From Variovorax paradoxus (GTDB lineage Bacteria > Pseudomonadota > Gammaproteobacteria > Burkholderiales > Burkholderiaceae_C), in the NCBI GenBank assembly GCA_016806145.1, contig CP063167.1, positions 492,501 to 556,500 on the forward strand: 64,000 nt of DNA, in the 5' to 3' direction. Both the position numbers and the translations under genes were made by a program. This document shows positions 8,263-16,082 of the stretch, piece by piece (within the stretch, counting starts at the first letter, position 1; every line of letters starts with the position of its first letter). Below the pieces are notes generated by a model. The model did not search any database. It worked only from the letters and a program-made list of their open reading frames with translations, and was not told the origin of the DNA.

Positions 8263-8742
8263 TCAGGCCGCGGCCCGTCGTCGGCCCGCGCCCGCTTCCT
8301 GCAGCTTGCGCACCTGCACGTCGCGCCCGGTGACCAGCGTGCCATCCTGCGCGTGAATCTCGATGCGGCGCAACGGGCGCCCCCCGGAGCGATCCAGCAT
8401 CTCGGAATGCTTCTCGCCCTTGCGGTACATGAAGCGTTCGCCCCACTGGCGGAAGGCGACCACGAGCGGGAACAGTTCCTCGCCCTTCTTCGTCAGCATG
8501 TATTCCTGGTAGGCCGAGCCATCCGACGCCGGCGCCAGCTCGAGCACCTCCTCGTCCACCAATGTCTTGAGCCGGTCGGCCAGGATGTTCTTGGCCACGC
8601 CCAGGTCGCGCTGGAAATCGGAGAAGCGGCGCGTGCCGTCGAAGGCATCCCGAACGATGAGCAGGGACCAGCGGTCCCCGACGATCGACAGCGCGCGCGC
8701 CATCGGGCACGGGTCGACCCGCATCGCTTCTGACTTGGCCAT
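8263..8742 (-). CDS. HxlR-family winged-helix regulator
   Basis: HxlR/MarR-like regulator, 159 residues from ATG 8742, which follows a near-perfect AAGGAGGT ribosome site. The family core is present: Cys in DPCPMARALSIVGDRWSLLIVRDAF (residues ~12-36), then RRFSDFQRDLGVAKNILADRL and YMLTKKGEELFPLV. The single early cysteine is the residue that senses redox or electrophiles in some HxlR proteins. It is divergent from a urea/amide-type importer. Paired dyads in the shared intergenic region recur upstream of the downstream hydrolase gene, so autoregulation plus control of both plus-strand units is likely. Confidence 0.9.
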   Translation of the reverse strand: MAKSEAMRVDPCPMARALSIVGDRWSLLIVRDAFDGTRRFSDFQRDLGVAKNILADRLKTLVDEEVLELAPASDGSAYQEYMLTKKGEELFPLVVAFRQWGERFMYRKGEKHSEMLDRSGGRPLRRIEIHAQDGTLVTGRDVQVRKLQEAGAGRRRAAA

Positions 8743-8763
8743 GGCCTGGACCTCCTTCGTTAG

Positions 8764-8782
8764 TGGTTGTAATTCTAAACCA
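8764..8782. promoter_or_regulatory. Predicted HxlR operator, site A1
   Basis: Dyad TGGTTG-TAATTCT-AAACCA with a 7-bp centre; the outer arms extend to AGTGGTT/AACCACT (8762-8784). It overlaps the plus-strand -35 TTGTAA. Its sequence is almost the same as the site at 13634-13652. Confidence 0.65.
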
Positions 8783-8795
8783 CTTGGCATATGCT
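8767..8795 (+). promoter_or_regulatory. Promoter of the amide/urea-type importer operon
   Basis: TTGTAA (8767-8772), 17-bp spacer, TATGCT (8790-8795). The -35 lies inside operator A1, and operator A2 begins 5 bp past the -10. The same box order and the same TATGCT element recur at 13599-13628. Confidence 0.55.
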
Positions 8796-8800
8796 CGTTC

Positions 8801-8819
8801 TGGTTTTGTTATGAAACCA
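8801..8819. promoter_or_regulatory. Predicted HxlR operator, site A2
   Basis: Dyad TGGTTT-TGTTATG-AAACCA with a 7-bp centre, located around the expected transcription start and 37 bp centre-to-centre from site A1. Confidence 0.65.
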
Positions 8820-8870
8820 CATAGGCCCACCTCACAACCCGAGACGCTCCTCACCTCCACGAGGCCAACG

Positions 8871-10142
8871 ATGACCCTCATTGATTTCTCTCATGCGCCT
8901 TCCGTCCGCGACGCACGACGCACACGCCGGACCTCCCTGCTGCACGGCCTCCTTCTCGCGGCGTGCTGCGCGTTGATGCCCGCCGCCGCGAATGCGGCGG
9001 ACCCGGTCAAGGTCGGATCGATCTTCGACCTGACGGGCGGGCTCAACATCTACGGCCTGCAGCAAAGCCGGGCGCTGCGCCTGGCGGTCGACGACATCAA
9101 TGCCCAGGGCGGACTCCTGGGCCGGACGGTGGAGGTGGTGCAGGCCGATGCGCAGTCGGAACTCAACAAGTACCCGCAGTACGCCAACACGATGGTCATG
9201 CGCGACCGCGTGGCCGCGCTGTTCGGCGGTCTCACCAGCTCCGCGCGCGAGGCGGTGCGCCCCGTCGCGCGGCGCAGCAACACGCTGTACTTCTATTCGT
9301 CGCTGTACGAAGGCGGCGTGTGCGATTCGCACACCTTCCTCACGGGTCCGTCGGCCTCGCAGCAGCTGAGCGTGCTCATCCGCTGGGCGGTGCAGCGTTA
9401 TGGCAAGCGCATCTACGTGATGGCCGCCGACTACAACTTCGGCACCATCTCCGCCGCCTGGGTGCGGGAGTACGCGCGCCAGGCCGGCGCCGAAGTCGTC
9501 GGTGTCGAGTTCCTGCCGCTCACGGTGACCGATTACTCCTCGACGATCCAGAAGATCGAGGCGGCCAGGCCGAGCTTCGTGTTCGCACTGCCCGTCGGCG
9601 CCAACCAGACCGGCTTCATGGAGCAGTTCGCCGCGGCGGGCCTGGGCCAACGCATGGGCATCGTGTCGACCAACTTCGGCTCGGGCAACCAGCAGATCGT
9701 GGTCTCGCCCCAGGCCACCGCGGGCGTCGTGGTGTCGCTGCCCTACTTCGAGTGGATCGACAACCCGCAGAACAAGGCCTTCCGCTCCGCGTGGCGCCAG
9801 GCCTACGGCGAGAAGGAGCCGATCGTCGAGGCCGCGGTCGACGTCTGGAATGCCGCGCAGCTGTGGGCCGCCGCCGTGCGCAAGGCCGGCGCCTTCGACA
9901 CCGCGAAGGTGCGCGCGGCGCTGGAGAGCGGACTGGAACTGAAGGCACCGAACGGCCCGGTGGCGCTCGTGCCCAGGTCGCACCACCTGCGCCAGAGCAT
10001 GTACATCGCGCAGGGCAATGCGCAGCGCGGGTTCGACCTCGTGACGCACATCCCCGACGTGGAACCCGTGTACGAGAACGAGCGCTGCGACATACTGAAG
10101 CAGCCCGCGCAAGCGACCCAGTTCACGCCCGCCGGCACCTGA
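8871..10142 (+). CDS. ABC importer substrate-binding protein, urea/short-chain amide type
   Basis: Periplasmic binding protein of 423 residues, of the UrtA/FmdD/AmiC group within the branched-chain amino-acid (HAAT) superfamily. The Sec signal is unusually late (hydrophobic LLHGLLLAACCALMPAAANA, residues ~24-43). The mature domain opens VKVGSIFDLTGGLNIYG and continues ALRLAVDDINAQGGLLGR and VAALFGGLTSSAREAV, all typical of this group. The ATG at 8871 is favoured over one at 8811 because the earlier one lies inside operator A2. The permease gene begins 5 bp after the stop. Likely ligands are urea-like compounds or small amides, which fits the amide hydrolases downstream. Confidence 0.85.
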   Translation: MTLIDFSHAPSVRDARRTRRTSLLHGLLLAACCALMPAAANAADPVKVGSIFDLTGGLNIYGLQQSRALRLAVDDINAQGGLLGRTVEVVQADAQSELNKYPQYANTMVMRDRVAALFGGLTSSAREAVRPVARRSNTLYFYSSLYEGGVCDSHTFLTGPSASQQLSVLIRWAVQRYGKRIYVMAADYNFGTISAAWVREYARQAGAEVVGVEFLPLTVTDYSSTIQKIEAARPSFVFALPVGANQTGFMEQFAAAGLGQRMGIVSTNFGSGNQQIVVSPQATAGVVVSLPYFEWIDNPQNKAFRSAWRQAYGEKEPIVEAAVDVWNAAQLWAAAVRKAGAFDTAKVRAALESGLELKAPNGPVALVPRSHHLRQSMYIAQGNAQRGFDLVTHIPDVEPVYENERCDILKQPAQATQFTPAGT

Positions 10143-10147
10143 TCGCC

Positions 10148-11014
10148 ATGGACTGGAACTATCTGCTGCAGGCGGTCGTGCTGGCCCTCACCAGCGCGGC
10201 CATCCTGCTGATCGCCACCCTGGGCCTCGGCGTGGTCTTCGGCCTGATGGGCGTGGTGAACCTCGCGCATGGCGAGTTCATCATGTTCGGCGCCTACACC
10301 GCATTGACGGCGACGCAGCACGGCGTGCCGTTCTGGCTCGCCTGCGTTCTCGCCGCGGCGTTCACCGGCGTCTTCGGCGCGGTCGTGGAGCGCCTGCTGA
10401 TCGCCCGGCTTTACGGCCGGCTGCTCGACACCATGCTCGTGACCTGGGGCATCGGCCTGGTGATGTACCAATGCGCGGTGCTGCTCTTCGGCACGGTCAC
10501 GCCGGGCATCGGCATGCCGCTGGGCTCGGTGCGCATCGGCGGCGGCGTGGTCTCGACCTACCTGCTGGTGCTGGTCGCCATCGCGGCCGGCCTGTCCGTT
10601 GCGCTCTACCTGCTGCTCACACGCACCGGCTATGGCGTGCTCGCACGCGCCGTGGTGCAGGACCGGACCACGGCCGCGGCATTGGGCATCGACGCGCGCC
10701 GGCTGAGCTGCATCACCTTCGCCATCGGAAGCGCCTCCGCCGGCCTGGCCGGTGCCGTGCTGCTGCCCGTGATTCCGGCCGCGCCCAACATGGGCTTCGC
10801 GCTCGCCATCAAGGGCTTTCTCGCCGTCGTCGCGGCGGGGCCGGCCATCGTCTCGGGCACCGTGCTGTCGGTGCTGTCGCTGGGCTCGGGCTCCGCCATG
10901 GTCGCGAGCTATGGCTCGCGCGTGCTGGGCGACCTGCTGTTCTTCGGTGCCACCCTGCTGTTGCTGTGCCGGTTCCCGCTCGGCGTCACCCAGGGCTGGC
11001 GCCTCAAACTCTAA
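10148..11014 (+). CDS. ABC importer inner-membrane permease, UrtB/LivH type
   Basis: Polytopic permease of 288 residues with about eight hydrophobic segments. It shows the LivH-family region GVVFGLMGVVNLAHGEFIMFGAY (residues ~29-51) and the later cytoplasmic coupling segment VQDRTTAAALGID. It follows the binding-protein gene by 5 bp and precedes the permease-ATPase fusion by 13 bp, so the four genes form one operon. It would pair with the membrane half of the fusion protein to form the channel. Substrate is inferred only from the operon. Confidence 0.88.
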   Translation: MDWNYLLQAVVLALTSAAILLIATLGLGVVFGLMGVVNLAHGEFIMFGAYTALTATQHGVPFWLACVLAAAFTGVFGAVVERLLIARLYGRLLDTMLVTWGIGLVMYQCAVLLFGTVTPGIGMPLGSVRIGGGVVSTYLLVLVAIAAGLSVALYLLLTRTGYGVLARAVVQDRTTAAALGIDARRLSCITFAIGSASAGLAGAVLLPVIPAAPNMGFALAIKGFLAVVAAGPAIVSGTVLSVLSLGSGSAMVASYGSRVLGDLLFFGATLLLLCRFPLGVTQGWRLKL

Positions 11015-11027
11015 GGATCGATCGCGT

Positions 11028-12899
11028 ATGTCGTCTTCCCCTTCCAGCACGCCCGTGGCATCGGCACCCGGCCGCGCGCCCGCGGCGATCCTTCGCCTGC
11101 CCCGCTGGCTGCCGGCGCCGGCCGCCACTTGCGCGCTGCTGCTCGCGGTGCCGTGGATCGAGCCCTACCTCGCGAACACCATCGCCTCCTGGCTCATCGC
11201 CGGCCTGCTCGGCCTGAGCCTGGCCCTCGTGTGGGGCCAGATGGGCTTCCTCAGCCTGGGCCAGACCGCGCTCTACGGCCTCGGCGGCTATGCCGGCAGC
11301 GTCCTCGCCATCAACCTGGCGCCGGGCCTGGGCAACCCGCTGCTGCTGGCCGCGCCCTTCGGCGCGCTGGTCGGCGCGCTCGCGGCGGCCGGCATCGGCT
11401 GGGTCGTGTTCTACGGCCGCCTCGGGCAACTGCAGGGCACGATCCTCACCTACACCTGCACGCTGATCCTCTGGACCGCCTCGGTGTCGCTGAACGCCGG
11501 CATCGGGCGGGCGAGAGTGGGCGGCGACAACGGCATGTCCGACATCCCCGGCTTCGTCGCCGGCCTGGGCCTGGACGCACCGCCGATGACACCGAACCAG
11601 ACCCTGGCCTGCGTGCTGGTCGTGTGCGCGCTCGTGTACCTCGGCTGCCGCTGGCTGATGGCATCGTCCTTCGGCCGCGTGGTGCAAGGCATTCGCCACA
11701 GCGCCGAGAAGACCGAACTGCTCGGCTACGACACCCGGCGTTTCCAGCTGGTGCTGTTCGCGGTGTCGGGTGCGATCGCGGGACTGGCGGGCACGCTGTA
11801 CGCCGCCTGGGGCGCCTACATCAGCCCCTCGATCTTCAGCGCGCAGGAAGCGCTGCTGGTCCCCATCTACGTTCTTGCCGGCGGCATCGGCAGCCTCGCG
11901 GGTGCCTTCCTCGGCGCGGTGCTGGTGGGCGCGCTGTCGTTCTGGCTCGGCGGCGGCGCGGCCGGTGGACAGGCCACGCTGATCCTGGGCCTGTGCCTGA
12001 TCGCGCTGGTGCTGTTCGCACCGCGCGGGCTGGCCGGCATGGCCGGCGCGATCGCGCGCGGCCTGGCCCGGCAACGCATGCCGTCCGCCACCAATGCTTC
12101 GGCGCTGCAGCATGCGAGCGTGAATGCCGAGGGCCTGGCGCGCATCGCCAGCGCGGGACCGCCGCGTGGACGCGTGGCCTTCGATGCCACCGCGCTGATC
12201 AAGCGCTTCGGCGGCATCGTGCCGGTGAACACCGTGTCACGCAGCTTCGCCGAGGGCCGTGCCGCGGCGCTGATCGGCCCCAACGGGGCTGGCAAGAGTT
12301 CCTTCCTGCGCTGCTGCAGCGGACAGTACCGGCTCGACGGGGGCACGGTCACGATCGACGGGCGCGATGTCACGCGCTGGCCCCTGTTCCGGCGCGTGCA
12401 GGCCGGCGCCGGCATCAAGACCCAGGCGCCGCTGGTCTATGCCGAACTCAGCGTGCACGAGAACCTCTGGATCGCCGCCCATCGCGTGGCACGGGATGCG
12501 CGCCAGGCCGCCGTCGCCGCCGACGAGGCGCTGGCGGCCATGGGCCTGCAGGCGGTGGCCCGGCTGCCCGCCGGGTCGCTGCCGCATGGCGGGCGCCAAT
12601 GGCTGGACATCGCGATGGTGCTGATCCAGCGACCGCGGATCGTGTTCCTCGACGAACCCGCCGCCGGCATGTCGGGCGAGGAGCGCCGCGCGCTGGCGCG
12701 GTTGCTGGCCACGCTGGGCAGCACGCTGGCCGTCGTCGTCGTCGAGCACGACATGGAGTTCGTGAAACAGCTCGGTGGCCACGTGTCGGTGCTGCACCAG
12801 GGGCAGCTGTTCGCCGAAGGCAGCATCGACGCACTGCGTGCCGACGAGCGGGTGCTGGACATCTACCTCGGAAGGAATGCCCATGTTCAAGCTCACTGA
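11028..12899 (+). CDS. Fused ABC permease-ATPase (UrtC-UrtD / LivM-LivG type)
   Basis: A 623-residue fusion. Residues ~1-345 form a LivM/UrtC-type permease (WGQMGFLSLGQTALYGLGGYAG; later LGYDTRRFQLVLFAVSGAIAGLAG). A linker of about 40 residues leads to a LivG/UrtD-type ATPase with Walker A GPNGAGKSS (~417-425), a divergent signature LPHGGRQ, Walker B RIVFLDEPAAGMS and switch His in VVVEHDME. All ATPase motifs look intact. In most importers of this class the two are separate proteins, although fusions are known. It overlaps the second ATPase gene by 17 bp, so translation is probably coupled. Confidence 0.88.
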   Translation: MSSSPSSTPVASAPGRAPAAILRLPRWLPAPAATCALLLAVPWIEPYLANTIASWLIAGLLGLSLALVWGQMGFLSLGQTALYGLGGYAGSVLAINLAPGLGNPLLLAAPFGALVGALAAAGIGWVVFYGRLGQLQGTILTYTCTLILWTASVSLNAGIGRARVGGDNGMSDIPGFVAGLGLDAPPMTPNQTLACVLVVCALVYLGCRWLMASSFGRVVQGIRHSAEKTELLGYDTRRFQLVLFAVSGAIAGLAGTLYAAWGAYISPSIFSAQEALLVPIYVLAGGIGSLAGAFLGAVLVGALSFWLGGGAAGGQATLILGLCLIALVLFAPRGLAGMAGAIARGLARQRMPSATNASALQHASVNAEGLARIASAGPPRGRVAFDATALIKRFGGIVPVNTVSRSFAEGRAAALIGPNGAGKSSFLRCCSGQYRLDGGTVTIDGRDVTRWPLFRRVQAGAGIKTQAPLVYAELSVHENLWIAAHRVARDARQAAVAADEALAAMGLQAVARLPAGSLPHGGRQWLDIAMVLIQRPRIVFLDEPAAGMSGEERRALARLLATLGSTLAVVVVEHDMEFVKQLGGHVSVLHQGQLFAEGSIDALRADERVLDIYLGRNAHVQAH

Positions 12900-13578
12900 G
12901 GCTTCGGGTGGCTACGGCGCCCTGCCTGCGCTCGACGGCGTCTCGCTGCGGGTCGGGCGCGGCGAGATCGTCGCGCTGCTGGGCCGCAACGGCTCGGGCA
13001 AGACCACGACCTTCAAATACATCATGGGCCTGCTGACCCGCTACGGCGGCGAGGTGCGCGTCGACGGCCAGGCGATCGCGCATGCGCCCGAGGCACGCGC
13101 ACGAGCCGGTATCGGCTACGTCCCGCAGGGACGCCACGTGTTCGCGCGGCTCTCGGTCGCCGAGAACATCGCGGCCGCGGCCATCGCGCACGGCCACGAT
13201 CCGCGCCACGCGATCGACGCCGGGCTGGCGCTGTTTCCGGCGCTGGTGCCGCGCGTGCGTGCCCTCGCGGGTCAGCTCAGCGGCGGCCAGCAGCAGATGC
13301 TGGCGATCGCGCGTGCACTGGCGATCCGGCCGCGCCTGTTGCTGCTCGACGAGCCCACGGAGGGCGTGCAGCCCTCGATCGTCGGCGAGCTCGCCGACAG
13401 CCTGCGGCGCCTGCCTGCCCAGGGCCTGTCGATCCTGATCGCCGAGCAAGACCTCGACTTCGCGCTGGGACTCGCCGACAGCGCCTATGTGCTGCATCGC
13501 GGCGCCATCGAACGCAGCACCACCGCGCAGCAGCTGCGCGCCGACACCTCCGCCTTGCAGGAACTGCTGGGCGTCTGA
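12883..13578 (+). CDS. ABC importer ATPase, UrtE/LivF type
   Basis: Second ATPase of the importer, 231 residues. Walker A GRNGSGKTT (residues ~34-42), Q-loop VPQGRHVFARL, signature LSGGQQQ, Walker B LLLLDEPTEGVQPS and a switch-region Gln-Asp (IAEQDLD) where many ABC proteins have His. The QD variant is common in LivF/UrtE. The ATG at 12883 is preferred over 12877 because GGAAGG at 12870-12875 is then correctly spaced. It is the last gene of the transporter operon; the next gene has its own promoter about 95 bp on. Confidence 0.9.
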   Translation: MFKLTEASGGYGALPALDGVSLRVGRGEIVALLGRNGSGKTTTFKYIMGLLTRYGGEVRVDGQAIAHAPEARARAGIGYVPQGRHVFARLSVAENIAAAAIAHGHDPRHAIDAGLALFPALVPRVRALAGQLSGGQQQMLAIARALAIRPRLLLLDEPTEGVQPSIVGELADSLRRLPAQGLSILIAEQDLDFALGLADSAYVLHRGAIERSTTAQQLRADTSALQELLGV

Positions 13579-13595
13579 GTCTTCGATTTCGCTTC

Positions 13596-13614
13596 TGGTT
13601 GCAAAACACAACCT
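13596..13614. promoter_or_regulatory. Predicted HxlR operator, site B1
   Basis: Dyad TGGTTG-CAAAACA-CAACCT (one mismatch in the last position) overlapping the -35 TTGCAA of the downstream gene. It has the same size and 7-bp centre as sites A1 and A2. Confidence 0.6.
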
Positions 13615-13628
13615 GAATTTGCTATGCT
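13599..13628 (+). promoter_or_regulatory. Promoter of the carbon-nitrogen hydrolase operon
   Basis: TTGCAA (13599-13604), 18-bp spacer, TATGCT (13623-13628), flanked by operators B1 and B2 exactly as at the importer promoter. Confidence 0.55.
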
Positions 13629-13633
13629 CAGCG

Positions 13634-13652
13634 TGGTTGTAATTTGCAACCA
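13634..13652. promoter_or_regulatory. Predicted HxlR operator, site B2
   Basis: Perfect dyad TGGTTG-TAATTTG-CAACCA just downstream of the -10, 38 bp centre-to-centre from B1. It differs from site A1 by only three bases in 19. Confidence 0.65.
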
Positions 13653-13672
13653 ACATCCAAAGGAAACAGAAC

Positions 13673-14611
13673 ATGATTCATTCGAACGAAGCGGTCCGCG
13701 ATACCTTCAGCGCGGTGTCGAAGGACGGGCTGGTGGCAAGCCCCGTGCGCGTCGCGGTGGTCCAGTGCGACCCCAAGGTCGGCGTGGAGAACCTGGAACG
13801 CAACCTGCATGCCGCGCAGTCCCACCTCGAGGCCGCGGCCAGGCAGGGCGCAAAGCTCGTGGTCCTGCCGGAGCTGGTGACCACCGGCTATTGCTTCACC
13901 GGTCGCGACGAGGCTTTCGCGCACTCGGAGACCATTCCCGATGGCCGCGCCGTGAGCAGCTGGGTCGCCATCGCGGCCAAGCACGACATCTACATCGTCG
14001 GCTGCATCGTGGAGCGCGACGAAGACCGCATCTACGACACCGCCGTGCTGATCGGCCCGAAGGGCTACATCGGCCGCTACCGCAAGACCCATCTGTGGAA
14101 CAACGAGAAGCTCTGGTTCACGCCCGGCGACGAGGGCTTCCCCGTGTTCGACACGCCCATCGGCCGCATCGGCCTGCTGGTGTGCTGGGACATCTGGTTT
14201 CCCGAGACCACCCGCATCGTCGCGCAACAGGGCGCGGACATCATCTGCCTGCCGACCAACTGGGTGTGGACGCCGCCGCCGCTGTACGACGCCAGCGGAG
14301 TCTGCATGGCCGCCTACCTGACCATCACCGCCGCCCATGCGAACAACGTGTTCATCGCGGCGGCGGACCGCGTGGGCCAGGAGCGCGGTGCCGGCTTCAT
14401 GGGCAACTCGCTGATCACCAGCACCAACGGCTGGCCGGTCGGCAAGATCGCCGGCCCCGAGGAGGAGACCATCCTCTATGCGGACATCGACCTCGGCGCC
14501 GCGCGCCTCGCGCCGATCTGGAACCAGAACAACGACCTGCACCGCGATCGGCGCACCGACCTGTACGACCAGCTGCTCGGCTACGAAGGCGGCCGCGCGC
14601 TGCCGCGATAG
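13673..14611 (+). CDS. Carbon-nitrogen hydrolase (nitrilase superfamily, amidase branch)
   Basis: Cytosolic hydrolase of 312 residues with a complete Glu-Lys-Cys triad: Glu67 (VVLPELVTTGY), Lys138 (YRKTHLW) and Cys171 (LLVCWDIWFPE). The CWDxxFPE setting resembles amide and N-carbamoyl hydrolases of the superfamily more than true nitrilases. An AAAGGAAA ribosome site precedes the ATG. It is transcribed from a promoter bracketed by the same dyads as the importer, so it probably cleaves the imported amide. The N-terminus is about 20 residues longer than usual. Exact substrate unknown. Confidence 0.88.
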   Translation: MIHSNEAVRDTFSAVSKDGLVASPVRVAVVQCDPKVGVENLERNLHAAQSHLEAAARQGAKLVVLPELVTTGYCFTGRDEAFAHSETIPDGRAVSSWVAIAAKHDIYIVGCIVERDEDRIYDTAVLIGPKGYIGRYRKTHLWNNEKLWFTPGDEGFPVFDTPIGRIGLLVCWDIWFPETTRIVAQQGADIICLPTNWVWTPPPLYDASGVCMAAYLTITAAHANNVFIAAADRVGQERGAGFMGNSLITSTNGWPVGKIAGPEEETILYADIDLGAARLAPIWNQNNDLHRDRRTDLYDQLLGYEGGRALPR

Positions 14612-14617
14612 CTTCGT

Positions 14618-14682
14618 TGCGCGCCTGGCAAGGCGCGCATTCCTACGACCGACGGCCGCGTGCTCCACGCCATGGCCGTCGG
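14618..14682. repeat. Double hairpin between hydrolase and amidase genes
   Basis: Two inverted repeats in tandem. The first has 9-bp arms TGCGCGCCT/AGGCGCGCA with a 4-nt loop (14618-14639). The second has 9-bp arms CCGACGGCC/GGCCGTCGG around 16 nt (14649-14682). Neither is followed by a T-run, so an mRNA-stabilising or attenuating REP-like element is as likely as a terminator. Confidence 0.5.
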
Positions 14683-14712
14683 CCCTGCCGCACTGCTCCA
14701 ACGGAAGCCACC

Positions 14713-16068
14713 ATGAGTCCCCCCGAAGTCCCGCCCCCTCCCACCCTCACCGCGTTCTCCGACGCATTCCGTCGCGGCGAAGCGCGCAGCATCGACGCTG
14801 TCGAACGCTGCCTCGCGAACATCGCCGATCCCGTCGGCGAGGGAAGTCGCGTCCACACCCGCGTCTGGCCCGCGTCGGCCCGCGCGGTCGCCGGCGCCAT
14901 GGACGTGCTGCGAGCGCATGGCCATGTGCCCTCGGCGCTCGCCGGTGTCCCGATCTCGATCAAGGACCTGTTCGACGTCGAAGGCGAAGTCACCCGGGCC
15001 GGATCGCCGGCCCTCGACGATCGGCCGCCGGCATCGCGCGATGCGCCGGTGGTCGAGCGCCTGAAGCGCGCGGGCGCCGTGCTGGTCGGCCGCACCAACA
15101 TGCCGCAGTTCGCCTATTCGCTCGTCGGCCTGAACGCGCACCATGGAACGCCCGGCAACCCCTGGGACCGCCGGCGCATTCCCGGCGGCTCGTCGTCGGG
15201 GGCGGCCGTCAGCGTCGCCGACGGCATGGCCATGGCGTCGATCGGCTCCGATACCGCGGGATCGATCCGCGTGCCCGCCGCGCTGTGCGGCGTCGTCGGC
15301 TTCAAGCCGACGCAGGACCGGGTGCCGCTCGCGGGCAGCATTCCGCTCGCCCCCTCCTTCGACACCATTGGTCCGCTCGCGCGTTCGGTGCAGGACTGCG
15401 CGCGCGTCTTGGGCATCCTCAGCGGCGAAGGCGATCGCGCATTGACGCCGGTGCGGCTGGCCGGACTGCGGGCCGGCGTACCCGCCAGCCTGTTCGCGGC
15501 CGGGCTCGACGCGCAGGTGGCCCCGGCCTTCGAACGGGCCACCTCGCGCCTGAAGGAGGCCGGCCTGCACGTCGAGGCCCACGACCCGCCCGCGCTGGAG
15601 CGCGTGCTCGCGCAGCGCGGGCATTCGCTGATCCAGTTCGCCGAGGCCTTCGCCTGGCACCGGGAGCTGGTTGAGCGGCGCGGCGCCGACTACGACCCGC
15701 GCATCCGTGCGCGGATCCTGATGGGCCGCGACATCTCCGCGGCCGATTACCTGGCGGCGACGGCGCTGCGCCCGCGCCTGCAGCGGCAGTTCGACGCCGA
15801 GTCCGCCGAGCTCGACATCCTGCTGCTGCCGACCGTGCCCGTCGTCGCGCCGTTGCTGTGCGACTGCGAAGACAACGAAGACACGGTGCGCACGCAGTTG
15901 CTGCGCAGCACCGCGCCCTTCAACTACCTCGACCTGTGCGCGATCAGCATCCCCATCCATCGCCCGGGCCACGCGCCCGTCGGCTTGCAGCTCGTGGGGC
16001 GCCGCGGGCAGGACTGGCGGCTGCTGTCCATCGCGCATGCCATCGAGGCCCTCGTTTCCCTACCCTGA
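14713..16068 (+). CDS. Amidase-signature-family amidase
   Basis: Amidase of 451 residues with the Ser-cisSer-Lys machinery: Lys in GVPISIKDLFDVEG (residues ~80-93), the Gly/Ser loop IPGGSSSGAAVSVADG and the nucleophile stretch GSDTAGSIRVPAALCG. Length is normal for the family. The ATG at 14713 is preceded by a GGAAG site, and about 100 bp with a double hairpin separates it from the carbon-nitrogen hydrolase gene. It is followed by a tautomerase 14 bp later. It probably acts on the same imported amide or a product of it; the natural substrate is unknown. Confidence 0.88.
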   Translation: MSPPEVPPPPTLTAFSDAFRRGEARSIDAVERCLANIADPVGEGSRVHTRVWPASARAVAGAMDVLRAHGHVPSALAGVPISIKDLFDVEGEVTRAGSPALDDRPPASRDAPVVERLKRAGAVLVGRTNMPQFAYSLVGLNAHHGTPGNPWDRRRIPGGSSSGAAVSVADGMAMASIGSDTAGSIRVPAALCGVVGFKPTQDRVPLAGSIPLAPSFDTIGPLARSVQDCARVLGILSGEGDRALTPVRLAGLRAGVPASLFAAGLDAQVAPAFERATSRLKEAGLHVEAHDPPALERVLAQRGHSLIQFAEAFAWHRELVERRGADYDPRIRARILMGRDISAADYLAATALRPRLQRQFDAESAELDILLLPTVPVVAPLLCDCEDNEDTVRTQLLRSTAPFNYLDLCAISIPIHRPGHAPVGLQLVGRRGQDWRLLSIAHAIEALVSLP

Positions 16069-16082
16069 TCCCGGAGATCTTC

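Noticed and set aside
8763..8870. Earlier start for the importer binding protein (8763 or 8811)
   Set aside because: These starts lie inside predicted operator and promoter elements and would place about 20-36 extra residues before an already late signal peptide.
8743..8881. Upstream extension of the tetR frame through the hxlR gene (to 8881)
   Set aside because: The extension is out of frame with HxlR; the TetR protein with a normal HTH begins at 8242.
13673..14611. True nitrilase
   Set aside because: The cysteine sits in CWDIWFPE rather than the CWEH setting of nitrilases, so the amide-hydrolase branch is more likely.
13624..14712. Long upstream extension of the amidase frame (814 codons in all)
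   Set aside because: The extension runs out of frame through the carbon-nitrogen hydrolase gene, which has a complete catalytic triad; the amidase begins at 14713.
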